DNA from: Stictocephala bisonia
Taxonomy: Eukaryota > Arthropoda > Insecta > Hemiptera > Membracidae
Direction of reading: 5' to 3'
DNA length: 64,000 nucleotides
Assembly: GCA_035578905.1 (NCBI GenBank)
Contig: JAQJVL010000048.1
Coordinates: 1,518,001-1,582,000, forward strand
The position numbers and the translations under genes are program-made. A model generated the notes under the pieces. The model did no database searches. It was not told where the DNA came from and worked only from the letters and a program-made list of their open reading frames with translations. Below, piece by piece: positions 24,151 to 34,200 of this stretch (the stretch's first letter is position 1; each line of letters opens with the position of its first letter).

Positions 24151-27006
24151 ATTTATTATGCATGTGCACACTTCATTACGGATACTACATTATCAATATA
24201 TGCTTAGTATTATAAAATGGGGGTAAAGTTACTAAGGTCTTACGTGCCATATGACTGTTGATCAACATAAAATTTTATTAATGGTTTCTATACAGAATCC
24301 AATGAATAAAAAAATAATAACAAATAAAAAAAAATAGGTAACACTCCGATCTATGCTGCAGTGTTTATAGTGGTATTTAAATGTATATCTCCTCTATACG
24401 TCAACGCTATAGGCAACTTATAAAATGACCTATTGAGAGATCAGGTTGGCCTATGAGAGAGATACAATGAGGGGTGGAAGGGAGAGAGAAAACTTTAATT
24501 CCCCTCATTTTAATTTTGTCCTGTCATTTTTTATCGACGGAAGCTGAACAGTGGAATTATTCCCACCACTGCTGGGATCCGTATCTGTGGTAACATAAAA
24601 CACACAGGTCACTTAATATCAGACTGAATTATAAATAGTACACTGATCATGAAACCAATACGTTCACAGACGGAGCTTGATGTATGACAAACTTTAGTAT
24701 TTGGAATCAAAAACGGTGTACCCTCATGAAACATCCCTCATCACGTAAACAGAATATAATCGACCCGTTTATAATAAACTCAGAAGACCTTTATATTTAC
24801 TATCTCGCAAACATAAGTCTCCTGTTTACCTAAGGTAAGTTACTGTGTAGAGTTATATTTCCCAAATTATAATATGATAGATGTAATATAACAAAAAACT
24901 TAAGTAATAAATAGCGTTATGTTTACGTTTCCCAGTATAATTCTTGGTAAGTAATACTTGTGTAAAAAATCTTCAACTTTGGCAAATTACTCAGAAGAAA
25001 AAATAACTATCGTACATTTACTAGATAAAATCTATGTTTATAGGAAGGTTAGTAGTGTAGAAGTGATAGTGGTAAGTAGTGTAGTAATAGTAAGTGAGCC
25101 AGTGCCAGTGTTTTAAGGAAGATGTAGTATAGGCCTACTGCAAGATCAGAAAGATATAAACAAAATTATTTTCATTACTTCAACGAACGTACACTCAAAA
25201 TCATTTTCTAACGTCACTATTAATCATTTTGATTTACAAATAAATAGGGCTATATTTTTAAGAACTGAGTTTTTTCGAACCAAGTTCGATTAATATTTTC
25301 ATCAAAAAATTTTACCTTTTCGTTAACCTAGGATACAAAAAGTCTTATGTATAAATATTAAAAAAATAATTACTATCAAACAATTTTTCGCCCATGTGTC
25401 AATAACATATCAAAAATGAGTTTCCATTAATAAATAATCTTTCAATATTTATTGCTTAAGTAACTGGTCATGAAGGTAAGACTCTCTTCACCGTAGTGAC
25501 GAATGGTGTTTTAACTGTCCTGTGAGTTCTGCTGATACAGTTATTTATGGATCTAAAATGTTGATTGGTATATACATTTTAACTACTGTATTAGAAGTAT
25601 AAAAACAGGTGAGTAAACAAGATGGTTGATTTTGTGAACATTAACTTTTATTCCGAATGTAGGGATAAGGTTGACCAAGGTAATATTTATCCAGTAGTAT
25701 TTTAATTATTTTATCTGAAGTATACTTTTTTGTACACACTAAGTAAACACTTTTGAAGAATACTAAGTTCCTAGCTTGATAAAGGTGAACACGGCACTGC
25801 ACAGTAATATACCTACACATATCTAAACAGCTGTGAGGAAATATGTAAACAATGTACGAAAGTCAAAGCAAAGACAGTCAAGTTGTTCATAATATTGTCG
25901 TAATACAGAAAATGTTTTGGTAAAAAATATACTCTATTCATAAATGTTATATTTACTTTGATTTTTCAAATATATATTGTGTTTGCATTCAATACAAATA
26001 TGATATTAATATATTTACCGATGCAATTCTGTAAGATTACATTCATTAAACAGTAAAATTTACTTATTTCTACTAGAAGGATTGTAATAATTAAAACTGT
26101 GCAGTAACAAATGAAATGAAACCATTACCACATCATACTATTACAATCATATAATTAGAAATAAAGCGATTATCAACTTTGGCAGTGAATGTATACATGA
26201 AAATATGTCTATAGTACATTACATTGCTTATTAAGGACGGTAAGCTTTAGTATGTATTGAGAACCAGACTTGTTTAGTTGGTTATTAGCTTCTAGATTAT
26301 TTTTTTTTTATTTCTTAATTGAATTAGCTCAATTAAATGTATTGCCATGGTTCAAATGCACTAATTAAAGATGTTACATTGAGCTGACACCTTTGTTTTG
26401 TATGTGTGTCTACTGTATTACTGACAATCGTAGTGCCATTTACAAACAATATTTCAACTGAATAAATTGGTTATGGTTTTTTTTATGTTTTATAAACCAA
26501 GTTTACAATCGTATATGTTAAAGAAAAATAATATTGATTAACTGAGAAAGTTTATTTGAAAATAAGCTATATAAATATATAGATTATTGTATTAGTAAAG
26601 TATAAATCAAACAACTCTATTCTAAAGCATGTTGGTGATACATGCTTATCATTGTATGTATCATCAACATAAGTAATTTAAATATTTTAAATGGTCCACT
26701 AACTTTGCCAAACCATATACCATTCATGACTATGTAATATTTTCATGAAACTGATATCTTAAAATAAATGATATAATTTTGTATTTCGTTATTTTTGTAG
26801 GATCAAACATTATTTTTCAATAACAATATACAAATTTGAAATGTATATAGAAAACAGTTTTACAAATATTGCTTTTAAAATTGAGTAGTATAAGGTAATA
26901 TTGTCAGATAATTAATTTGAACAGTTCACACACTAACATAATTAATTATTCATCTAAAATGGAATTAAATACACTAATGAAATTAATTTAATGTTTTAAA
27001 TATGAG
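24151..27006. other. AT-rich non-coding sequence
   Basis: No gene recognised. At about 24340-24620 there is a mixed-composition patch with a short dyad (cagtgg ... ccactg) that may be repeat-derived. A GT-rich low-complexity patch lies at about 25050-25110. Confidence 0.45.
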
Positions 27007-27126
27007 GTAACTCTCTGGTCAGTGCTGCTAATAGTGGCAATACTGGGAAACTCTATCGTCTGTGTTATGGCTAAATACAGAACAGTTTCCATCACTCATA
27101 GTTCCCATTACTCTCAGTTAAGTTAG
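27007..27126 (+). other. weak candidate exon resembling a GPCR transmembrane helix 1
   Basis: Frame starting at 27007 reads VTLWSVLLIVAILGNSIVCV then MAKYRTVSITHSS before a stop at 27124-27126. A hydrophobic helix with an internal Gly-Asn followed by basic residues is how helix 1 of rhodopsin-type receptors looks, and local GC is raised. Against it: the acceptor (tatgag) lacks a good pyrimidine tract, the possible donor (gttaag near 27116) is weak, the loop after the helix does not match a typical receptor, and no second exon was found. It could be chance or a pseudogene piece. Confidence 0.2.
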
Positions 27127-27334
27127 CAAGATAGTTATAGAGGTAATTTTTTAAGAACTTAACATAAAAGATCATTTATAATATGCGTACCTCTTATAAC
27201 TCATACAATAATATCAGGTACTCGAATAGAGTACATACATTAAATGTAATACAATATGTACTGAGTGTTGTAAATTACTATAGTACTATGTAGAGAAATA
27301 ATTTACTATATAGTCAGTATTATTTATATTTATA

Positions 27335-27393
<59 letters not shown>

Positions 27394-27842
27394 TTATCGA
27401 AACAAGAAAATTAAAATACAACAATGGTATTGTATTTTTATTGTATTATTTAAAAAAAATACAAAAAAGTATCATTTGTTTTTTCTATAAGTCAAGAGCT
27501 ATCACTGCCAGTGTAACACACATCCACTTAGAAACATTTTAACATTAATTCCTTCTTTAACTTAGATCCACATTTTAATTGCCAAATTGCCAGTACGATA
27601 ATTATCAAACAACTGTATAGCTGGTAGTTAAAAACTGTAATATAAAAATATTTGTTCACAAATGAATTGATATATCACATTGTTAAAACAAACATTATTA
27701 ATTTGCTTCCAAAAATTATCAATGTAAACTATTTATTGTTACAATTTTCCTGGTAATTTAGTTTTTAAACAATATACAGTATGTATAAAAGAGATATACT
27801 GGTTTAGTGTATATATTTTGTTTTATTCTACTGATTCCATAC
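27127..27842. other. AT-rich non-coding sequence with (TA)n
   Basis: Only the TA microsatellite at 27339-27389 stands out. Confidence 0.5.
27339..27389. repeat. (TA)n microsatellite
   Basis: Uninterrupted TA run of about 51 bp. Confidence 0.95.
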
Positions 27843-27905
27843 AAAAAAAAAAAAAAACTCGGCCCTGCGGGCCTCGCCAGGGGGCAAGCCCCCTGGACCC
27901 CCGGA
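27843..27905. other. poly(A) followed by two GC-rich hairpins
   Basis: An A run leads abruptly into a roughly 48-bp island of very high GC. It contains ggccc-tgc-gggcc and then ccagggggc-aa-gccccctgg, two consecutive perfect stems. In an AT-rich background this looks like the structured terminus of a transposable element. I cannot assign the class. Confidence 0.6.
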
Positions 27906-27942
27906 TCTTTTTGCTTAGAGCCTACGGCTAAAATTCAAGAAA

Positions 27943-28417
27943 CATGGAACATGCTTTAGCTGCGCTTTTTCTGTTTGCTGGCTCCTTTTTAATAATGAGC
28001 CTGCAAATGTATTTCTCCGAAAACAACGAATTTTAGATTTCATGTAAGGAATTACAAAAAATATAAACATATCTTAAAAATATAAATATATCTTTACTTT
28101 TTAAATTTTATTGTTTCGCGGCTCAGGTTCTTACTCACGCGATGACTCATTACCACCTTGAAAGGAAGTTAATTATTATCTTATATAATCCTATAGACAC
28201 AAAATGGATTCTCTAATTAGGACTTAATTTTGTATATTTTTAACAAGAGTTGTCATGGAAACTAAAGATGTACTTTGATGAACGCTTGCAAATAAAATCA
28301 TTATTGAAGTCAACACTGATATGTCATTGTGTTTTCATGGTTACGCGTCACCTTCCCGCGTCACCCTCCCGCGTAACGTTTTCAGGCAGTTAGGTCAAGA
28401 CTAAAGCATGTTCCATG
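27943..28417. mobile_element. 475-bp MITE-like element with 17-bp terminal inverted repeats
   Basis: The left end catggaacatgctttag (27943-27959) is the exact reverse complement of the right end ctaaagcatgttccatg (28401-28417). The interior has no coding capacity and includes a triplicated 'cccgcgt(c/a)ac' motif at about 28345-28376. Size and termini fit a non-autonomous DNA transposon. I could not identify a convincing target-site duplication, and an A run follows the right end. The GC-rich hairpins just upstream may belong to the same unit. Confidence 0.55.
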
Positions 28418-29102
28418 CTAAAAAAAAAACAACAACAAATTTTTAAATTGCCTTCACTTAAGCCTCAGTCAACCATTTTTTAAGTTTTACATAGATAACT
28501 ATACTTTTAAAATGTTTTAAACATATTGCTTTGAAATGTGGTACTAAACTAATGTCTTAACCAATTGCTCTGTGTAAATATGGTGTTAATAATGTCTATA
28601 CCGTTAATATGGTGACCGTTATGTTTAGGAAAGAATCGATTGGATAAAAAATGTTTTTGTATAAAAAAAACATGGGTATCAAACGTGTTAAAACCGGTTG
28701 CCTAGTAACTAAAAAATGTCTGTTGTTACGATTACGGAAAATAAATTTTCGTATTAACATTTCCATGGCTAGGCAATATTATCATTTAATATCTACAGCA
28801 CCGTAATTTATTAAAAATACACTAAATACAATATAAAAATTGTAGGTTAAATAAATTTTGAAATTTTAACCTAAACCGATTAAATCAGTAAAACATTGAC
28901 CAAATACATGTATGGATCATTACTAGTTCCCATAGTAACCTAGAACTTTTTAACATAATTGAATCAGCAGTTTTTGGACAACAATGAAGACGTATGGTTA
29001 TTTGTTTGCCTCGTCCATGTGTGAGATGTTCAGTGCAATACTTAAAAGTAACTTTTCTATTTAAAAATCCCATAAAAACATTATTTTCAATAGAAGGATT
29101 AT
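28418..29102. other. AT-rich sequence upstream of transposase relic
   Basis: No feature identified. The minus-strand open frame at 28885-29073 has no recognisable domain and may be the 5' part of the adjacent element read backwards. Confidence 0.4.
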
Positions 29103-29859
29103 ATGAATCTTATGTACGGTCTTTGTAAATACAATCACACTGAAACCTGGTGCTTATATTCTGAAAGGTTTCCAAATAGAGATGTACTAAATGACTCAAC
29201 GTTCGTTCGAATCGATACTCGCCTTAGAGAAACTGGATCCTTAGTAGCTGGATCCTGGTGCTTATATTCTAAAAGGTTTCCAAATAGAGATGTACTAAAT
29301 GACTCAACGTTCGTTCGAATCGATACTCACCTTAGAGAAACTGGATCCTTAGTAGCTGGATCTTGGTGCTTATATTCTGAAAGGTTTCCGAATAGAGATG
29401 TACTTAATAACTCAACGTTCGTTCGAATCGATACTAGCCTCAGATAAACTGGATCCTTAGTAGCAGCGTCACAAGACTGTGGGAGACCTCAATCCACAAG
29501 AACACCAAAGGCAGAGGAGCAAGTTTTATTAGTGGTATTGAAGATCCTGCATTAAGTAAGTAAGAACAAGAGAATTAGTGTTATGTTGGGTGTTATTAAC
29601 ATATCAGTTTCGAGGAGATTACACTTATCACATCCACGTTCCTCAACCTCTTTATCCAGATGATTTTCCAAAGAGACGCACTTTCTGTGTTCAATATCGT
29701 AGTAAATGTGATGTAACTCTGTTTTTGCCGTGCATTTTATTCACATATGAAAATGATTTCTGCAAGAACTGAGTAATTGATTTTCATAATAACCACACCT
29801 GGACACTTAAAATTGCTCGTCACTTAAGAGATTACTTATTTGTACTATATGAAGCTTAG
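29103..29859 (+). pseudogene. DUF4817/DDE-type transposase relic with triplicated N-terminal segment
   Basis: The reading frame begins MNLMYGLCKYNHTETWCLYS and continues ERFPNRDV...STFVRIDTRLRETGSLV. This resembles the N-terminal helix-turn-helix (DUF4817) of insect DDE transposases (MYG...ERFPNR...RLRETGS). After an in-frame TAA at 29445-29447 the same frame resumes with the linker DCGRPQSTRTPKAEEQVL. The frame then shifts, and from about 29580 comes VPQPLYPDDFPKRRTFC and LPCILFTYENDFCKN, stop, VIDFHNNHTW. That corresponds to the family's catalytic region (LFTDEA...F, then NFHNNHxW). The catalytic Asp appears as Tyr (FTYE). Stops, a frameshift and loss of the C-terminal part make it dead. 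Family assignment is from remembered motifs; the terminal repeats were not located. Confidence 0.7.
29148..29470 (+). repeat. 108-bp (36-codon) tandem triplication inside transposase relic
   Basis: Units begin tggtgcttatattct at 29148, 29256 and 29364, exactly 108 bp apart. Each encodes WCLYSERFPNRDVLN then STFVRIDTRLRETGSLV and a linker. The period is a multiple of three, so the frame stays open through all copies until the third ends in a stop. Copies differ at only a few positions, so the amplification is recent compared with the decay of the rest. Confidence 0.93.
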
Positions 29860-30540
29860 TTAGATTTACCTTGGTATTACGCCTTTGAGGACCAGACGTA
29901 TAAAAAATTTCAAAAAGCTTACAGTATATTCTAAAAATAAATGTATATTGGGAGTTTGAATAATATTTAAATTTGTACGTACTGCCATACTAATTTACAT
30001 TAGATTGAATCTAAGAGTGGTTTTAAATTAACTATTCATATTTTATTTAGAATAAATTGAAACAATTTATCTTAAATGTTTTAAGAGTTTTTTAATTACC
30101 TTGTTTGATAATAACATTTGAGACTCAAAACAGCAATGTCGTAACTTCTTCTAAAATTATTGATAATTACTTGCTTAATTATAGGAGCGGGTGAAAAGTG
30201 TGATCAATAAAAACCACGTGACACTAAAAATCCCAATTGAGTACATTGTTAATTGCTTGATTTTATCAAGACACTTTGGTCAACAGTCGGGGATTTAAAT
30301 TACATTAACAGTAGTAGATCTACAATGTATATATTAAGTTTAATCAGTAAGATTACAAACAGCTTATCAATCAGTTTGAGCAACGCCTTTTGCATAAAAT
30401 ATTTGCTTTATAATATGCCATTACCGATGGTCGTTGAAAAATATAATAATCTCTTAAATTTAATTTGATATGTATCACAATAACCTGTAGCATTTTAGAT
30501 TGTTTTCTATTATCCTCATTCGCATTACAAACAAATCAAA
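29860..30540. other. AT-rich non-coding sequence
   Basis: Nothing recognised. The open frame at 30253-30468 has no domain signature. Confidence 0.45.
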
Positions 30541-31160
30541 TGTATTTATACTCGTATTAGGTTAATCTATACCTATAAAAGGCAAATACCATTGAATCAC
30601 TCACTCATCGCTGTAACTAAAAATGTACTAAGCCTACGAGGCTGAAATTTTGTAGAGTCAAAGGTTTTATGCTGTGGATGAGCATTGAGAAGGAGTTTTG
30701 AAAAATTCTAAGTAAACCGAAGATGGTAACCTTTTTAGTGCCAAAGATTTTAAATGCAAAAAAAGCGTTTCTCTAATTGGACTGTAGCGGCTAAATGAAC
30801 GGTTCTACATTAAAACTAACGCCACCTTCTGCACCTAATTTGAGATGATCTACAACTTTGGCTCTATGACTTTTTGCTCTATCTCACCTCCGTTCTTAGA
30901 TAGAGATAAATTTTCTATTTTTGCGTGTAAATCTTTATTGTTCTCTTTATACTATAGTAAATACATACTCTACATAAAAAAGCCATTTACCACTCATAAC
31001 TATTTTTCCAAAACTTAACGTCCAATTGACTTAAAACTTTGTGCATATGTTTATGTTGGCCCCTGGAGGCTCAATGAGAACGTATTTTCCTCTTCGACCT
31101 CAGGACTCCGTCCAACTGGCCTCAACAATTCCCACGGTATTCTTACAGGAGTATACTAAT
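30541..31160. mobile_element. possible Helitron-like or other dispersed repeat relic
   Basis: Begins ctatacctataaaaggcaaa near 30568, then a 'tcactcactcat' segment and 'gaggctgaaattttgtag'. It resembles the non-coding starts of dispersed arthropod repeats often classed as Helitron-related. No coding frame survives. A further GC-richer fragment lies at 31060-31150. The assignment is tentative. Confidence 0.25.
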
Positions 31161-31379
31161 TGATTTATTTATTTGCTTAGCAGCGGTTATATAAGAAAAA
31201 AAATTATTTAAATTGTAGTAGGCTAAAGTTTTCAAAAATTATTGAGTACAATAGTAGTAAATTATATAAAGCAACAGCTGTTCTAAATTAGATAAACTGG
31301 GATTCAGTGTAAACTGAAAAAAAGATTGCTGCACATTTCGATTATATAATCAACCCAGTATTATGACCAGCAAAGCGGA

Positions 31380-31740
31380 CAGCGGTGCAGCTACCTATAT
31401 ATATATAGAATCTGTATATATATATAAGAGAAGTCTGGAGTGTCCATGTTAAATGGTAGTCAAGGTTCGGGTGTTGTGTAGGGAAGAGAACTAAGTGTCA
31501 ATCTTGTTAGTTAGCTGTAAATCAGACCAACACTACGTGGTTCGGATCTCACTTAAAGCTGTAGGTCCCATAGTTGCCCTGGCTATTGGGCTAATAATAA
31601 ATAGTCCTTTCTGAGCTAAGTCGAACTCAGATAGTAACAATAACTACACTCGTTCATCTACACTCATCACACTCATTCACACCACATATTCGTCCATATC
31701 TCCATTATCCATAGAGATGAATAATGAATAATAATAATGA

Positions 31741-31781
<41 letters not shown>
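31380..31781 (+). mobile_element. possible SINE-like element ending in (TA)n
   Basis: A roughly 350-bp block, richer in GC than its flanks, with a B-box-like ggttcggatctc near 31540. It ends in ATAATAATGA-type repeats and a TA tract (31744-31781). No convincing A box was found, so the tRNA origin is uncertain. It could instead be a non-LTR 3' end. Confidence 0.3.
31744..31781. repeat. (TA)n microsatellite
   Basis: TA run of about 38 bp at the end of the SINE-like block. Confidence 0.93.
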
Positions 31782-31782
<1 letters not shown>

Positions 31783-32544
31783 GATAACAAATATACACTC
31801 TATGTTTTTGGTCTCATCATATATACATGTCTTATAAGTATATGACTAACTCTCTAACAATCCTCCACACGACTCCAAATAGCGGAAAAGCACCAGGCAG
31901 TACTTGTATATCTATATAATTTACTTTAATTTTATTTGCTAATATACTCATTAACCTAGCCAGGTTAGAGCAGTATTATTGTATATCTTATCTGTATATT
32001 ACTACGTATTACATACTTATATATTATACTAACAGATGGTTATTACTAGTGAAGAGGATTCCTTACTGTTATATAGATACCTCGTTAAATCCCAGATAAA
32101 TCCTAAACTTCTGGAGGAATTACGACTGAATTGCCTCTTTATAACATCTGCATGTAAAATCCCTCTTACTTGAAAAGGACGAGAAGGCTGTTAAGGTGGT
32201 TTTCAGATAACGAAGTGGCCCCTTGTCCTGGCTCGGCTTTCATCTCCAGTTAGCATTAGTCTGCATATAATGGGGAAAACACTTGCTATATGATATATTC
32301 ATTGTTTATTGCTTAATGTAAACTAAAAACAAATATTTTATAAAATATAAAATCATAATAAAGGGGAATTAAGTAACACATCTTCTTTGTAAAATGCGTA
32401 CTTTAATCCGGTTCAGATTTTAGTGGAGAATATCAACTAAGTATTTTCGTAATGATGGATTTCAGGGTTTAAGAACAAAAAATAAATTAATACCATTGAG
32501 GTATTTGTTACAAATTTATAAAGAATATATTATTTAAAAGGAAC
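31782..32544. other. non-coding sequence, no feature assigned
   Basis: A somewhat GC-richer patch at 32090-32280 may be transposon-derived, but no frame could be read. Confidence 0.4.
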
Positions 32545-32935
32545 AAGACCTTAAAATTTGTTGTCCTCTTCACACATATAGGATATTTTTTAGTGTAGCG
32601 TAAATACCTAAAGTTTGATAGCCTAATTTTATTTTCTAACAAAATATTCCTTAGTTTTCTGCATGGATGTCGATGGTACATATAATCAGGTTTGGGTAAG
32701 AATCAGGTTTTGGGTTGTGACCGTCTGTGGATTATCGATGTCGAACAAGCAATTTATCCTAGGGCCACATTTCAGTCAATGCTGGTTTTTATAAATAAGA
32801 TACTGCGAAAATACAATTTAATATGTATTGTCTAAAAAAAGAGCATCTGTAAGATTATTAACAAAGACATATTTTTTATTGATTTATGACAATACAAAAG
32901 ATCTCTATTAATAAAGACCTAAGTAATAGTTTAAC
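32545..32935. repeat. dispersed repeat R, copy 1
   Basis: Shares with 33430-33880 an ordered series of blocks: 'aagtttgatagcctaatttt', 'ggatgtcgat', 'tgctggttttt', 'acaatttaatatgtattgtc' and an 'aataaagac' end. Divergence is considerable, with many small indels. No coding frame is shared between copies, so this is probably a non-coding part of a transposable element. Confidence 0.8.
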
Positions 32936-33045
32936 GGAATTATTTAAGTAAGACACTTATCTGTCTCGTTATATTCGTTATGTTCTATATGTTTTGTTAT
33001 TTATTTGTTTTTGGGGAGTTACGATGTCGTAAATCCACCCTTAAC

Positions 33046-33200
33046 ATTTGTATTGACTTATTCAGTAAATAAATCACTTAGCTTTTGACTACGTCGATCA
33101 CAAGGTACTGCTTGCTAGATTGGAATGCTATGGCATCCGAGGAGTCTTCCTTGACTGGCTTGGTTCATATATCAGCCAAAGAACTCAATCATATCTCAAA
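33046..33200 (+). pseudogene. non-LTR reverse transcriptase fragment
   Basis: In the frame at 33081 the sequence reads AFDYVDHKVLLARLECYGIR then GVFLDWLGSYISQRTQSY. This is the palm segment after the 'D-x-SKAFD' motif in jockey-type retrotransposon reverse transcriptases. Upstream, gacttattcagtaaa encodes DLFSK, separated from AFD by a short insertion carrying stops. The fragment is only about 50 codons and lies between copies 1 and 2 of the dispersed repeat R. It is inactive. Confidence 0.75.
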
Positions 33201-33429
33201 TAATTCTTCAAAATTAATTACCTGTTCTATGGTGTTCTGTAAATACCTGCAAAATGACCATTCATTTTGGCTTTTGAAACAGTGGAGCCCATAATCATAG
33301 TATTTTCTGTAATTTGATGGTATATTAGTAATTAAGAAAAGAAAACATTTAATTTAATACCCCACTTGAGTGTATTAGTTTACCACTACCTATTGTTAAA
33401 GTTTTGAGTATATTATTTATTTTGGAGAG

Positions 33430-33880
33430 GGGAAGAGCCCTTAAATGTTGTCTCTTCCACAATATAGTGGTATAATTTTATTTAGGAGGTAAATACCTAT
33501 AGTTTGATAGCCTAATTTTTTTCTAGAAGCCAAAATAGTTCCATAGTTTTTCTGCAGGATGTCGATAACAATATAAGTCTAGGTCCCTCTAGGGTAGAAA
33601 TCAGAATTTTCCCAGGGTTGGTGACCGGTGCAAATTGACTTATCGATGTCGAAAACCCCCAAGCAATTTTAAATCCTAGGAGCCAAAAAACATTTCGTCC
33701 AGATGCTGGTTTTTTTATACAATAAGATATTTTATACAATAAGATATGAAAAAGACAATTTAATATGTATTGTCTAAAAAAAGAGGCATATGTAAGATAT
33801 TAAAAAGACAATTTATTTATTATTTATGAAAACAAATACAAAAATGATATATACTCATTATTTAATAAAGACTAAAACTG
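33430..33880. repeat. dispersed repeat R, copy 2
   Basis: The most complete of the three copies. Contains the block 'tctaggtccctctagggtag' and 'aatcagaattttcccagggt' shared with copy 3, and the 3' blocks shared with copy 1. The minus-strand open frame at 33512-33739 spans it but is not conserved in the other copies. Confidence 0.8.
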
Positions 33881-34029
33881 TGATAGTGAAAATACAATCT
33901 GACAAAGTTGGTAATCATAGACAATTATATGTTAATAGAATAGTAATATATAAAATAATTCCACCACATAAGGACAAGTAAGTAAACAAAACATAAGTGA
34001 TCTTTTAAACAATAAATTGTCATACAATT

Positions 34030-34200
34030 CCCATAAGCTACGTCTAGGAGCATCTAGGGCAGAAATCCGAATTTCTCCAGGGATGAGACCAGTGCCAATC
34101 TATTTCTTTTGATCGAACGTCCCCGAAAAAAAATTTAAAATCTATGGGGCCAAAACATATTTTGTCCTAACTTGGCTTGTTTTAGATAATAAGTTACAAA
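34030..34200. repeat. dispersed repeat R, copy 3 (partial)
   Basis: Carries 'tctaggagcatctagggcag', 'aatccgaatttctccaggga' and 'ggggccaaaacat', matching copy 2 in the same order and orientation. It lacks the 5' and 3' blocks of the other copies. Confidence 0.65.

Noticed and set aside
33512..33739. Minus-strand 75-residue open frame
   Set aside because: It lies in dispersed repeat copy 2 and is not kept open in copies 1 and 3.
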